Source: Acetobacterium sp. KB-1 (GTDB lineage Bacteria; Bacillota; Clostridia; Eubacteriales; Eubacteriaceae). Taken from it: DNA of 64,000 nt. Location: NCBI RefSeq assembly GCF_003260995.1, contig NZ_CP030040.1:1911995-1975994 (forward strand), given 5' to 3'. Below are positions 45,037 to 56,400 of the stretch, one piece after another. Below the pieces are notes generated by a model that searched no databases, was not told the DNA's origin, and was given only the letters and a program-made list of their open reading frames with translations. Within the stretch, counting starts at the first letter, position 1, and the number at the start of each line of letters is the position of its first letter. The position numbers were made by a program, and so were the translations under genes.

Positions 45037-47574
45037 TCAAAATCCAAAATCATCTACTAAGGCAATATCGATGATAAATTCATGTCGTGCCAATTCTATC
45101 TCCGATACGACATCCTTCATGACCAGATCGTACTTTTCATCTTGTGAATAGTTCTGATTTCTAAAGATAAATTTTTCTTTAAACATACGTTTATCAACTT
45201 CCTGGTCTTTTCGATCCGCCACGATGATTTCCCGGTCGGATATTTTATCTCCGGACTCACTTTCAAAGTAGACTTCAACCTTGGCTGGCCGCAGACGATC
45301 GGTAACGGCTTCATTTTGCAGAAAATCCAGATAGACAATCAGGTTGGTAATCTTGCGGGTCACTGAAGTAAGGACAACCGTCACCTTTTCCACATCTTTC
45401 TTTCTTTTTTCGGTTTTGACTTTTATCAGTGGAATCACTATTTCCTGAAAGCTGGCCCCACCGTGGACAAAGTTCTGCCCGCCGCCGGGGGTTTTGAAAA
45501 CAGCCACACCCCGGGGCACGGAAACCAACACATCCTTATTTTGAGCTCCGGCGTAATCCAGAGGATAAGTCAAAGTTCCATTTAAGTCGGGCAATTCATT
45601 AGAAAGGATAAATCGCTTATTAATAAAGTCGCCGGACTGTTTTGGCAAGGTAAGCTTATCACTTTCATCGAGCTTATCGCGCTTGTAAATAAAGCCATGA
45701 TCCGCCGTGATGATGTAATTGGTAATGGATTTATCCACGGTCAGTTTTTGAATCAGATTTATGAGTTCACTCACCGTCTCCTCCACTGCCGTAAACACTT
45801 CATTTTCCGTGGCCATATGGTCACCCCGGGCATCGATCTGATTATGATAGATATAAATCAGCTCTTGTCCGGTCATGAGCTTGCGGATGGACTGCCGATT
45901 CATTGCCATCACCGCCTGATAGGTGGCGACAACCGATAGTGGATGACGGGTTTTTAAGATCTTCTCCCGTTGTTCACTGGATAAACAGGGCATCCCATCC
46001 ACCAGCACATCACCGGCTGAATTAATGGTCAAGGATTGATGAGGCAACAACGCCGCCATGCCCAGACGGGTAAAGGATGGCAGCGCCGCAATCATCGGAC
46101 TGATTTCCGATTTGGTATTGGCCCGCTCATTGAGTCGTTTATCAAGTTCTACTCCAGCCTCATAGCGAAGGGCATCGGAGATAATCACCACGGTTACTTC
46201 TTTTTTTATCGCCGGAGCTACCTGCCATTGATAGAAATGCCACTGTTTTTCGCCGGCTAATTGATGCCATCCGGCTACCTTTTCCAGGGTGTCCGCCCAG
46301 GCAATGGACAACTTAAGCAGATAGGCATTGGTATACAAGTTTTCAACCCAGCTTCTTAATTCATGCAACGCCTCATCGCCCTGGATCTTGTCATAGGCCG
46401 TATAAAAACCACGGTAATAGCGGTCGATGCTTTCCCATTTTGTGGCATACATCTGAATAAATTCATCGGCATTTCCAACTTCCAGCAATTCCTGTGAAAA
46501 AGCCTGAATGCCGCCAACCAGCTGATCAGCCTTATCCAAAGCTTTATAATGATGCAAGTAGGTTGGGGAAAAGTGTTTTCGGGCGCTACGGTTTCTGATC
46601 ATTTCCCGGTGTTCCTCTGGAAGAGGGGCACCTCGGTTCACCAGGTCTTCGGCCATCGCCCTAATGATGTAAACATCAAAGGCTGCGAAGGTGTCACATT
46701 CAAAGTAATTCTCAACTGGCACCGAAGCCAGAAAATCATCGACCTTCAATTTCCTGCCAATTTCGCTGGCGATTTTATCATACCGATCCTGCGAATAAAT
46801 ATTATTCATAAAATTGGAAACAAAAATAGCTACATCGTTTTTCTTATGCGAAACAAAAGGCTGCCAGCTTTTTGGCAGTTCCCCGATAAACGAATTGGCA
46901 GTGTGGGTAACCAAAAGCGTGGCGACCAGTTTTTCAAAGGTTTTGTTTTCTTCCACATAGCCGTAGTATTTAGCACATAAAGCCCAAAAACTGGACAGAA
47001 TATCCATTTTTTCAAACTCATCCAGGTATTTGTTTTCTTTATATTTATTCTCTTTTAAACCGCCACTGATAATCATTTTTTTTAGAATCTCATCCAGGCT
47101 GGGGGTTTTCACCCCCGCCAACACCGCAAGCAGTCCGATTTCAATGATTTCCGGATTATATTCCGCAATCCCTAAAGCAATAAACTTATCAATCCGTTCA
47201 TTGGCTTTCCAGAATTTTCCATACTGGGAAAGCTGTTCCCGATGTTTTTCTGGAATACTATAGGTACTGCACAGAAGCGACACGCGATCCGTAAAAAATT
47301 GCCGGGAATAATAAACCATATCTGCCAAATGATTATCCTTATCACCAGGCTTCGGAAAAGGAGCATAAATCAGGTAGTTATGATCCTCACACTCAAGAAA
47401 AAACTTGGTGTACAGAGTATTGTCTCCAGTTAAACGATGGATCCTTGCGTTATCTAATAGCAGGCTTTCTATATCTTCGATGAATTCGCCGTTATCATCA
47501 TACCAGAAAACAAGCCTTCGTCCTTCTCCCTGGAATTCTTTATTTAATTGTTCTTGTATCGTTTGCAGATTCAT
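45037..47574 (-). CDS. pglZ: BREX-1 system phosphatase PglZ
   Basis: 845 residues, the size of type-A PglZ. The alkaline-phosphatase-superfamily core is visible: VVIISDALRYEAGVELDKRL (metal-binding Asp), MPCLSSEQREKIL, IYHNQIDARGD and NYIITADHGFIYKR (Asp-His). PglZ is a core BREX protein needed for host methylation and phage exclusion. GGGGGTG precedes the ATG. It is the last gene of the operon and follows a two-gene insert that separates it from pglX. Confidence 0.93.
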   Translation of the reverse strand: MNLQTIQEQLNKEFQGEGRRLVFWYDDNGEFIEDIESLLLDNARIHRLTGDNTLYTKFFLECEDHNYLIYAPFPKPGDKDNHLADMVYYSRQFFTDRVSLLCSTYSIPEKHREQLSQYGKFWKANERIDKFIALGIAEYNPEIIEIGLLAVLAGVKTPSLDEILKKMIISGGLKENKYKENKYLDEFEKMDILSSFWALCAKYYGYVEENKTFEKLVATLLVTHTANSFIGELPKSWQPFVSHKKNDVAIFVSNFMNNIYSQDRYDKIASEIGRKLKVDDFLASVPVENYFECDTFAAFDVYIIRAMAEDLVNRGAPLPEEHREMIRNRSARKHFSPTYLHHYKALDKADQLVGGIQAFSQELLEVGNADEFIQMYATKWESIDRYYRGFYTAYDKIQGDEALHELRSWVENLYTNAYLLKLSIAWADTLEKVAGWHQLAGEKQWHFYQWQVAPAIKKEVTVVIISDALRYEAGVELDKRLNERANTKSEISPMIAALPSFTRLGMAALLPHQSLTINSAGDVLVDGMPCLSSEQREKILKTRHPLSVVATYQAVMAMNRQSIRKLMTGQELIYIYHNQIDARGDHMATENEVFTAVEETVSELINLIQKLTVDKSITNYIITADHGFIYKRDKLDESDKLTLPKQSGDFINKRFILSNELPDLNGTLTYPLDYAGAQNKDVLVSVPRGVAVFKTPGGGQNFVHGGASFQEIVIPLIKVKTEKRKKDVEKVTVVLTSVTRKITNLIVYLDFLQNEAVTDRLRPAKVEVYFESESGDKISDREIIVADRKDQEVDKRMFKEKFIFRNQNYSQDEKYDLVMKDVVSEIELARHEFIIDIALVDDFGF

Positions 47575-47613
47575 ACGTCACCCCCTTATCAGCTTTAAAG
47601 CCCTTGCATGTAT

Positions 47614-48237
47614 TTATATCGTGTATTCTCCCAGTAGCGTAGTTTGATCATCTGATCTGGTCATTTTTATTTTGGTATGCTGAAACGCCTCATAATGACC
47701 AAAATTGAGCTCTACGATTCCAGTGTCCCATTCTTTTTTGATATTGATTAATTTTTCTCCCAGTTTCGGTGCGTAGCTTTTTAAATCTGTTGTCCCACTA
47801 GGTCTGCCAGTAATATCTGCTTTTTCATATGTTGTGTAGAGTATGACTTTATCAATTGTAATTCCTACAAAAACTGCAATCGCCTTGGCATTTAAATAAC
47901 TGGCTCTAAATTTTTGTTTGATTTCAATCCACTTACGATCACCAATCGAACTCTTCATTTCAATCAGATGAAGTTCCCATTGATCCTCTATTTTTCTAAA
48001 AATCAAGTGATCTACACTTTTTTTCATACCGATATTTTTATCTGGTCTCACAAAGTTGCATTTACCCCGGCTATCAAAATCTTCAATACAGAGATTATCC
48101 CTGGTGATTTTAATCTTTAATTCACTTTTACCACTATCACGCATCTCTTTTAGAAGATATTCTTCCGCTTCTGCATCAAAATATTTTTCTGCGATAAAAT
48201 GATCCAGAGCATACTGAATTCTTGTCTCAGCTATCAT
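47614..48237 (-). CDS. Unknown protein with PD-(D/E)xK-nuclease-like pattern
   Basis: 207 residues. Not recognised as a named family. VDHLIF, then LHLIEMKSSIGDRKW, then EIKQKFRASYL fits the order Asp, Glu-x-Lys, Gln of a PD-(D/E)xK nuclease core, with an N-terminal helical region and a C-terminal beta-rich part. Its ATG directly abuts the stop of the ATPase gene with no gap, so the pair is translationally coupled. Placement between pglX and pglZ suggests a defence effector. Nuclease activity is an inference from three short motifs. Confidence 0.6.
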   Translation of the reverse strand: MIAETRIQYALDHFIAEKYFDAEAEEYLLKEMRDSGKSELKIKITRDNLCIEDFDSRGKCNFVRPDKNIGMKKSVDHLIFRKIEDQWELHLIEMKSSIGDRKWIEIKQKFRASYLNAKAIAVFVGITIDKVILYTTYEKADITGRPSGTTDLKSYAPKLGEKLINIKKEWDTGIVELNFGHYEAFQHTKIKMTRSDDQTTLLGEYTI

Positions 48238-49581
48238 TTAATCCTCCTGAAATGCATACACTTCATTGACCAGGTTTTCCAATGCCGCATTGAAAGTGGG
48301 GACAATAAAGCCGTATTCGTTCGATTCCAGCGGTTCAATATTTGTCTTTCCCATATTATCTGAGTTAAATTGATACATTGCGATCATTTCTCTGTTTATC
48401 ATATCGTCTTTTGAATAAGAATATTCTTCCATCAATTTGGCTTTATCCGCATTGTTATCAAGTTTTATCATATTGTTGACATGCTGTAAAATGGTATCAC
48501 TGTGGGTGGTGATCCAAACCGGAATCCCACTATTTACGAGTTTTATAATCAATTTTGCCATCTCCCATTGGAGTCTCGGATGCAAATGCGCTTCCGGTTC
48601 TTCAATGATTATAGTATTGAATTGAATATTTGATTTTAACAATAACAGCAACGGCGAAACCTCAGCCACTACCGAAGATGAAATATAAAGGGGAAGCTCT
48701 CTCTTTGATCCAAAAGGTATATAATTAAAAGTCGGCGCGTATTCTTTTTTAATTGCTATTTTTCCACCGATCATCCTCTCCTCAATAAATTCAATCAATT
48801 GTTCATTCTTTTTCGAGATTTTGCTGACATTTTCAAATTTTAATATCAATCTCAGAAAGTCAACGTAGGGCATGGTCAAGGTACTACTGTTACCCGTTTC
48901 ATCCGTTCCCGAAAAGCTATTGGTCAAAGATGCATCCAATAGCTGTAAATAGGTTAGCATAAACCCCATTCGAGAAGCCGGCAAATAGACCGGTTCGCCA
49001 CTTCTTCGACCTTTGACAACCGGTGTATAAAGAGGCGCTGCGATTCCTTCCATGACAATATTCCAACAGAAATAAACACAGGTTATAAAAATATCCTCTT
49101 TGGTATGATTTTCTTTTAACGGAATCGTGATGGTATTATTTCTAAACGAATAGCGTACCCCATCATTGTTCCATTTCATCGTCAAAGAGTCTTTGATCGA
49201 ATAGTCTCGGATTTCTATTTTCCCGATTTCCATCTCATAGTTAAAGATTTTTTTTGTTAATGCTCTGGCATTTTTTGCCAATATCTGGTTAAACCAGTCA
49301 ATAAATAGCTGTATTTCCGAGTTTGACAATTGCATGTCCTTGCCAATATTCTTTTTAACAAACGCTTCACAGACTTTATAATTGGCTGTTTCAGGTGGTT
49401 TGGACGGAAAATAATCTTTGCTATAAGTCAGCAAGCCCCACAGCAAGCTCATCAAATAGCTTTTTCCGCTATTGTTGTCTCCTACAAAACACATCAGCGG
49501 CGCTATTTTTATGTCGGCCGAGACAATTTTAGCAAAGTTTTCAACATGGAGCGTCCATTCTTTGTTGATCCCATTTTTCAT
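48238..49581 (-). CDS. AAA (OLD/ABC-like) ATPase of a nested defence cassette
   Basis: 447 residues. Walker A is GDNNSGKSYL near the N-terminus (LMCFVGDNNSGKS). Walker B and signature-like region are IIIEEPEAHLHPRLQWEM, followed by the switch His in VWITTHSDTILQHVN. This is the AAA_15/AAA_21 SMC-like architecture of OLD, PARIS AriA and Septu PtuA ATPases. It has no TOPRIM domain of its own. ATG 49581 follows GAGAGG; a TTG at 49623 is an alternative. It has its own promoter with a palindrome and is coupled to the downstream 207-residue gene. Confidence 0.75.
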   Translation of the reverse strand: MKNGINKEWTLHVENFAKIVSADIKIAPLMCFVGDNNSGKSYLMSLLWGLLTYSKDYFPSKPPETANYKVCEAFVKKNIGKDMQLSNSEIQLFIDWFNQILAKNARALTKKIFNYEMEIGKIEIRDYSIKDSLTMKWNNDGVRYSFRNNTITIPLKENHTKEDIFITCVYFCWNIVMEGIAAPLYTPVVKGRRSGEPVYLPASRMGFMLTYLQLLDASLTNSFSGTDETGNSSTLTMPYVDFLRLILKFENVSKISKKNEQLIEFIEERMIGGKIAIKKEYAPTFNYIPFGSKRELPLYISSSVVAEVSPLLLLLKSNIQFNTIIIEEPEAHLHPRLQWEMAKLIIKLVNSGIPVWITTHSDTILQHVNNMIKLDNNADKAKLMEEYSYSKDDMINREMIAMYQFNSDNMGKTNIEPLESNEYGFIVPTFNAALENLVNEVYAFQED

Positions 49582-49660
49582 CACATAGACCTCTCTTCTG
49601 GTATTTTTAGATTTTTGGAGCAACTCATAGACAGCAATTTTTTCATCGATAATTTAGAAC

Positions 49661-49690
49661 ATTCTACCATCATTTTCAGTTTCTGAAAAT
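49661..49690 (-). promoter_or_regulatory. Promoter and palindrome upstream of the nested ATPase gene
   Basis: On the minus strand TTTTCA (49684-49689), 17 bp, TAGAAT (49661-49666) is a plausible promoter. A perfect palindrome, ATTTTCAG-TTT-CTGAAAAT (49672-49690), covers the -35 box and spacer, and a further CTGAAAAT lies at about 49701-49708. This suggests that the ATPase cassette is regulated separately from BREX. The remaining bases to the pglX stop show nothing else. Confidence 0.5.
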
Positions 49691-49835
49691 TATTCACTGG
49701 CTGAAAATGTTGGTAGCATATTTTATTTGTTATCCTGTTTTAGCTGGTTATAAATTTTCAACTGTTTCCATAATGGATACAGTCGATCTTTAATCACTTG
49801 ACTACTATAGCAGTCCCAAACCCTTAGACTCGACT

Positions 49836-52800
49836 TTATATCTTAGCCAGCAAGTTGACCCTAACCGCTTTTTTTCCTTCACTGGCGACTTCCACTTCCT
49901 GGAATTTAGCGTAGTTCACCTTAACCCCGTCATCCAGATCGATGGGGATGCGGCTCAGGGCGATGTGGGCGATGGCCTGGTCATAGAGCCTCGTTTCGGC
50001 CAATTGTTTGATCAGTTTTTCCTTCTTCTTTACTGCTGCTGCTTTCTCGCTGGTCGAGGCTTCACTGGCGAGGATAATATTACAGTGGTTAAGGATGTCT
50101 TCAAGTTTGGCCTGAACTTTATGAAGGTAATCGGTTCGTACCCGCCCGACCGTGTCCTGATCGTAACGGTGCATATAGATCAGGGCTTTAAAGCCGTTTT
50201 CTTTACCACTGTCAAAGAGCCAGTAAATCGGCCGTTTCTGATAAATTTTTACGTGATCTTTATAGAAATCCTTGAGAAAATAATTCCGGATGACCTCCCG
50301 GGAGGTATTGCCTTTATTCCCCAAGGCCCCGGCAATAAAGTCGAGATTTTCTTCCAGGGATGCGTCTCCATAAACTACTTTGATAAAGTTAACCAGCCGG
50401 GCTACCATGTCGTCATCAAAATATTCTTCATCGGTAATGGGGATGATATTGTCCTTATCTGGAATGATGGTAGTGTAGTTGTCCACTTCCCATTCCCCAC
50501 CGGCATAGGCAATGCCGGGTGCATCCAGTGAATAACGCCCTAGCATACAGCCCACCGCATAGGAAATCAGAGAACGGATATCCCGCCCCAGATCGGCCTT
50601 GCGAATGGTGACATCCTTGACTTCCACCTCCGGGGTGAGTTCGTCTTCCAGACCATAGATTTCAATGAAGATCCGGTTGAGTTCTTCTTCGTTGGCTTTG
50701 AGTTGGGCGAATTGGTTTTCAGTGAAGGTTTGCCAATTGCGGTACGCTAAAGCAAGCGAGTGTTTGAATGGGATTTGATCAGTTTTGTCTTTTGGAAAAA
50801 CTTTGCCATCATTTTTGAATGATACATCGTAGCGATTTTCGCTGCCTAATTCTAATAAGGGATGGCATTTAAAATCCCAGGAAGTTTCGAAGCTATCCCA
50901 ATCAATTTTGGCTATGTTAATATTTTGTTGAGTTAATTTATCAATGCATGGTTTATTATCATTATCTATAATAATTGGCAAATTCTTAACGTCCCTTACC
51001 TGTGTACTTATTGATGGGTTTAACACTTTGAAATACATATTAGCAACTGGTGAATTTAAAATTCCCAAACAATATTCTAATTTTTCTAATCTAACAATAC
51101 TTGGTCCTTTTTTATCAAAAATACATTTAGGCGGTAAATACCTAAATGTATTAATGCTACTCGTTAATTCAGTATAGGTAATACCTTCTTGATCCCAGTA
51201 ACGTTCATTTAATAAGTTTGAAGTCTTATTTTCTTTATAAAATGATAATGCTTCATCCGAAAAATCAACTATAAGTTCCAAATTACCATACCATTTTCTA
51301 AATTCTCCTCCTTTTGCATAAAACTTCCAGTGATCATTTCTGATTTCCGATGAGTGAATTTCCCACCAATTTCTGAGAAACTTTTCATTATCGGCCGTAA
51401 TATGTTGTGAGCCTGTAAAATCACTTATACTCTGTATACTTATTCCTTTATTAAAATTCTGAACAACACTTTCACTTACCCAATAAGCAATTGGCTTGCC
51501 AGGGATTTTCGAGAATATTTCACTTTGTACACAATATGCTCCCATTTTTTTCTGTTCAAAAAATGCTAATTCTTTATCATAAATTTGAGTATAATTATTT
51601 GTTAGATCAAGATATTTTCCTGAATACCTACTTATGACTGTGCGCCTAACTACAAAAGCTACCGCTTGTGCAACTTTAGAATTTATTTCGGGAAAACTAT
51701 TATAACCAATTTGAATGAGACTTGAAATCGAAGTGTTATTTATGCTATTCTCTCTCAATCTCACGAAACTTGAAAGGAACATCCAAGATTGCATGGTGAC
51801 CATTGCCTGATAACCATTTATTTTTGACATTTGCCCACAACATTCTATAAACACCGCAAATAAATCACTCTTGCTATCCGGATAATGCTTCTTAACATAG
51901 TCTCCTAGCTTCAGGCCCATGCCAGTGCTTCCCATATAAGGCGGGTTGGTAATCACCACATCGTATTTTTGTGCCATGATCTCCGCCTGTTTGATCAGCG
52001 GTATCAAGTGATTCCTGACATCATTCTGAATAATGCGATCCATAATATTGTCATAAACTGCTTCGTTAATCGCGTTGACCCGTTTATTCAGCGCTTCAAA
52101 ATCAATGACAGGTACTTCCAGAATACTGCCGTATTCTTTGGCATCCGTAAACACCTCAACAAGTGTCTGGGTATCTTTTAAAAGACTTTCATTCCCATCT
52201 GCAATAAAGCTGATCAACTCCGTTTTAATCGCGTTGCTTTCCTGAATACTACAGAGATTTGTTTGTATCCCACTGGTTAAAATCCGACGGTTATATTTTC
52301 GCCCCTTCATCATCACGGCAAAATAGGCCAGCTGAAAAGCCCGGTCATCGATATCCAGGCCGTAAAGGTTTTTTTCAATAATCAGTCTGGCGGCATCCCG
52401 CTGGGTATAACCACAGCTTTCATAAATCTGCATCAGCACTTCAAAGGCATAAACGAGGATATGGCCACTACCCATACAGGGGTCCATCACTTTGATGTCT
52501 TCCGGGTTGAGATTTTTAGCATCTTGGCGCAGGGTTTCCAGCTGTGCCATCACCTCCGGTTCCTGTTCGGCCTCTTCCAGATAGTATTTCCAGCCCAAAT
52601 AGCTGCCATTTAAATACTCATTTGTCATTCCAGCTTCGGCCTGACAATGCTCAAGCCACAAACGTCCCAAACTATTTTCCACCAGATACCGAACAATCCA
52701 ATCGGGGGTGAAAAGCTGGGTGGCCGAAGGAAGCCGCTCTTTGGTAATTTTTACGTTCTTTTTTAAAAGCGCAAAGGTTTCATCTTTGGGCTCGGTATTG

Positions 52801-53477
52801 TAGTACTGATACATCCATCCGATAATCTCCACCGCATCCAGAAAATCTGCCTCCTCAATCTTAAGCAGATCCCGAATCACGCTGTCTTCTTTCGTGTAAG
52901 CAATATCCAGGAGAATTTCGGTATAATCCCGGTTGGCTGTTGAGGTGTTCTCAAACAGCTCCGGCAGAATTCCCCCCAGGGCGTTGCATTGTCTAATCAA
53001 GAGCATCCGAAATAGATTGTCCATGTCATTTTTCATTTTCAGGCTCAGGATCTCGTCCTTTTCGGCCGGGGTTAAACCCAGTTCAATATCGGGCGCCTGG
53101 GTGACCAGATCCGGTTCCAATTTATCCTTTGTTTCTGAAGACAGCACCCGCACCTTAGTGGGAAGATAGTCGTTGACTTCCATAAAGCGAATGGCGATAA
53201 TTCGGTTAAACCAGGTATAGGCCACCTCTTCCATCACCGTGTTATAACCTTTTTCTTTGATCTGACTGATCAGGTTTTCCCGCTGGGTCAGTTCTTTTCC
53301 GGAAAGGGTGGTTTCAGTGCCAAAGTGCGTGGGAAAGACAGCAAAGCCATTCCCCGAGGTAATGGCGGTGGTAATGCTGTCGGTTGTAATTCCGATTATT
53401 CCGGCTTTGTCCGTAACGGATGCCAGGAGTTTTCTTCGCGCAGTTACGGCAAAATCTTTAATGGCGGTCTTGTTCAT
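49836..53477 (-). CDS. pglX: BREX-1 adenine-specific DNA methyltransferase PglX
   Basis: 1,213 residues, full length. The SAM-binding motif I is MDPCMGSGHILVYAF (about 331-345) and the catalytic motif IV is NPPYMGS (511-517), both of the N6-adenine class. A long C-terminal target-recognition region follows. PglX methylates one strand of a short non-palindromic site to mark self DNA. It starts 12 bp after brxC. The middle region (about 50.9-51.9 kb) is richer in A/T, as often seen in recombining specificity regions. Confidence 0.95.
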   Translation of the reverse strand: MNKTAIKDFAVTARRKLLASVTDKAGIIGITTDSITTAITSGNGFAVFPTHFGTETTLSGKELTQRENLISQIKEKGYNTVMEEVAYTWFNRIIAIRFMEVNDYLPTKVRVLSSETKDKLEPDLVTQAPDIELGLTPAEKDEILSLKMKNDMDNLFRMLLIRQCNALGGILPELFENTSTANRDYTEILLDIAYTKEDSVIRDLLKIEEADFLDAVEIIGWMYQYYNTEPKDETFALLKKNVKITKERLPSATQLFTPDWIVRYLVENSLGRLWLEHCQAEAGMTNEYLNGSYLGWKYYLEEAEQEPEVMAQLETLRQDAKNLNPEDIKVMDPCMGSGHILVYAFEVLMQIYESCGYTQRDAARLIIEKNLYGLDIDDRAFQLAYFAVMMKGRKYNRRILTSGIQTNLCSIQESNAIKTELISFIADGNESLLKDTQTLVEVFTDAKEYGSILEVPVIDFEALNKRVNAINEAVYDNIMDRIIQNDVRNHLIPLIKQAEIMAQKYDVVITNPPYMGSTGMGLKLGDYVKKHYPDSKSDLFAVFIECCGQMSKINGYQAMVTMQSWMFLSSFVRLRENSINNTSISSLIQIGYNSFPEINSKVAQAVAFVVRRTVISRYSGKYLDLTNNYTQIYDKELAFFEQKKMGAYCVQSEIFSKIPGKPIAYWVSESVVQNFNKGISIQSISDFTGSQHITADNEKFLRNWWEIHSSEIRNDHWKFYAKGGEFRKWYGNLELIVDFSDEALSFYKENKTSNLLNERYWDQEGITYTELTSSINTFRYLPPKCIFDKKGPSIVRLEKLEYCLGILNSPVANMYFKVLNPSISTQVRDVKNLPIIIDNDNKPCIDKLTQQNINIAKIDWDSFETSWDFKCHPLLELGSENRYDVSFKNDGKVFPKDKTDQIPFKHSLALAYRNWQTFTENQFAQLKANEEELNRIFIEIYGLEDELTPEVEVKDVTIRKADLGRDIRSLISYAVGCMLGRYSLDAPGIAYAGGEWEVDNYTTIIPDKDNIIPITDEEYFDDDMVARLVNFIKVVYGDASLEENLDFIAGALGNKGNTSREVIRNYFLKDFYKDHVKIYQKRPIYWLFDSGKENGFKALIYMHRYDQDTVGRVRTDYLHKVQAKLEDILNHCNIILASEASTSEKAAAVKKKEKLIKQLAETRLYDQAIAHIALSRIPIDLDDGVKVNYAKFQEVEVASEGKKAVRVNLLAKI

Positions 53478-53489
53478 GTCTGGGCTCCC

Positions 53490-56400
53490 TTAAATGGTCA
53501 GATTGATGATCGTATCATCACTGCGGTTGAGTTCGTTTAATAATTCGCTTTTAACGGTCTGGATAAAGGCTTCCACATCGCTTTCAGTTTCGATGGTGAC
53601 GGTGGTAGGAATTTTCATCGTTTTAAGCTTGACGATTTTAGTTGTTTTAATGATCTCCGGCGGTTCATTCACCGCTACCTCACCCGACTCCGACGGTGGA
53701 TAAACCACCACCAAGGTATTTTTATAGGCGACAATCTCATGCGTAAACCGTTCTTTTAGCGTTTCACTTTCATAACGGATGTTTTTGACCGTGGCAATTT
53801 CATTGGAACCTTCCAGCTTATCGATCAGTTCCCGAAAGATTTTGAGATAGTGGCTTTCAAATTTCTCTTTAACTTCAGTGGGTGTGAGCTGTGCCAGCAC
53901 CTCCCTTTCGTCATTTAAAACAAGCTCCCGAATCGGTTCAACTTCAACGGCAATCAGTGCACTATGTCGTTTGGCATAGCGGCTTAAAGCATCTGGCAGT
54001 TTAAAAATAGCGTTGTAGGGGCTGGGCTTTTTAGCGACCAGCCGGATTTCTTCAATAGTGTCTTTAAGCTCTTCATCGACAATATAGTTTTTGCTGTTTT
54101 CATAGATATCCATATATTTAAAGGCCGTTTTGAGAATCTTTTTCTGTTCGCTGTTAAAAAAGCTGATAATCGGTTCCAGATCATCGCCCAGATCCAGGAG
54201 GTCATCCCGCTGATCATGGACATGTTTAAAAAATATTAGAGCATTTTTTATCGTCAAGATGGATTCCAGCATCGCTTTGCCATTTAAGAGCACCGACTTT
54301 CCAGGATAGCGTTTTTCAAACCGGTATTCAATTAAAAGAGCATCGATTTCTCTTAATTTGCTGATCGCTCTTGCTTTGAAGGTTTTCATGATGGTGTCCT
54401 CTTCATCATCAATGGCAGTCATCGCAAAAAGACCCTTCATCACCTCTTTGACCGATTTAATCTGGGTGACGGTGGGATGTTCCCGCTTTTTTATTAAAAG
54501 TTTGTCGGCAAACTCAAGTTTAGTCATCACCTTTACCAACTCTTTGGGGTCCGTTTCCACCGGGGACAGGGTTTCGCTGTTTAAAATCAGGCTGGCCTTT
54601 CCCTGCTTAAAGAGCATCGCCGCCAGCCACCGTACATCCCAGTCAATAAACCCATAAGGAGCCTCGGAAAAATGTTTAATCAGCGATTTTAATGAAATTT
54701 TGGTGTGCCGGGACAGTAGCTCAATGGCATTTAATAGATCTTCCAGGGCCAGATTATTGGCTGCCGGAGCGGTGGTTGTTCCCATCGAAAGCTGATTGGT
54801 TGACTTGAATATCTGCTCAATATCTGAGGCCAGCGGCTGGGTTTCCATATAATAAAGCTTATTGTAGCGCGTATTGACCAGCTTAGCCAGGCCATCACTA
54901 ATCCGACTTTCCGGGTCTTTAGCCGGAATATTGGTTTTATCGCCGGACACGTAGATCGCGGCATTTTTAATGGCTTCTTCGATAAAAATTCGAATCCGCT
55001 GTTTCTTTTCGATCAACTCATCCTGTTTGGCCCGTTTAATGCTGCCAAAGTTTTTTTCCAGGGCAACGCCCTGTTTGGTCATAAACTTACTGATCTTTAA
55101 GGTCTCCATGATTTCATCCAGAAAGGTGGCATCCCCGGGGAGCTGCACCAGCACCTGGGGTTTCTGGGCGGACAGCATTCGGAGTGTTTCCGTTTTGTAG
55201 TCCTCCTCATGGTAGGGGGTAATGATATGAACCGCCATTTCTTCGGATTGGTTGTTTTTAAAATAGCGCCCATCGACAATCTGGTTATAGGGAAAATGAT
55301 AGCGATTATTGTAGCGGTACTTGTTTTCTTTGATGATTTCCTGGAAGATGATGGCGGCGGCTTCGTTGATGATTTCGCCCATTTCCACCGTTTCATTCTG
55401 GATCGCCCGGTTAATATCCTGCTCTTCGTTGGTCAAAAACATATAGATATCACCATTTTTCTGAACCAGCGTCTGGGTGATCAGTCGGCCCAGAGAAACT
55501 TCAACTTTTTTTCTTAAATTGATCCGATCATCGTCGACGTTTGACACCATCAGGGTGGTGAGGTTTTCGGTATTGGCTTTAATTTCTTTGACGTGCTTGA
55601 TCATAAAGAGAATTTTAAGTAACTCCACATCCTGGGATTCCAGCAGCGTATTTTCTTCGGCCTGCTTAATCACAATGCGATGGGTGTGGTCGATAAACTG
55701 ATCCAAGGCGTTGTAAAAGGTATAAAAAGGCACAATGGCCCCTTCAGCCTCTTCCATCAGAGACATGGCTGATTCCTTAAACAGAGCAATCATCGAGCGT
55801 TCCCCTTCGGCCAGATGCTTCCCGGAAGCGCTGTGAGTGCGAATTGCGGTTAAAACCTGGCCCAGCAGATTAAATTGATAGGGGATAAAAGGATAAACCC
55901 CAGCGAACTCGTCCCGGTCCCGATAGAGTTTCTTTTCCACTTCTCCGGAAAAGATAATCAGATTTTTGATTATTGATTCTTTTTGGTCGTAGTAAAGCTG
56001 AAGAGTCACCATTCCGGCCTGGTTTTTTTCAAGAATTCGCTTGCGGATCACTTCATCCACGTTGGAGCTGGACAAGGAGAGCCGGGTATCAAAACGGCCC
56101 TGAATTTTGGAAAAGTCATTGCCCTTAACAGCTACCACCGAATCAATATCCTGCTGACTGGTGACAACCACCCAGGCCTTACCCCCACAGGCGGTACCCA
56201 GATTTTCGGTGACGGTCTGGAGATTAAGCATCAGCCGGGGATCTTCCGCAATGTACTGGCCGATTTCATCAACCATAAACACCACATGATGATTGCTGCC
56301 TTTTTTGTGGCAGTACTGTCTAATCAGGCTGGCAAATTTTTCGATCGAGAGGGTGTAAGTATCGGCTGATTTTTCACACCAGGTTCGGGCGGCTTCTTCA

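Noticed and set aside
47614-49581. Identification of the nested pair as PARIS (AriA/AriB)
   Set aside because: The ATPase is similar in type, but the partner lacks TOPRIM/DUF4435-like motifs and is smaller; the name is not justified from the sequence alone.
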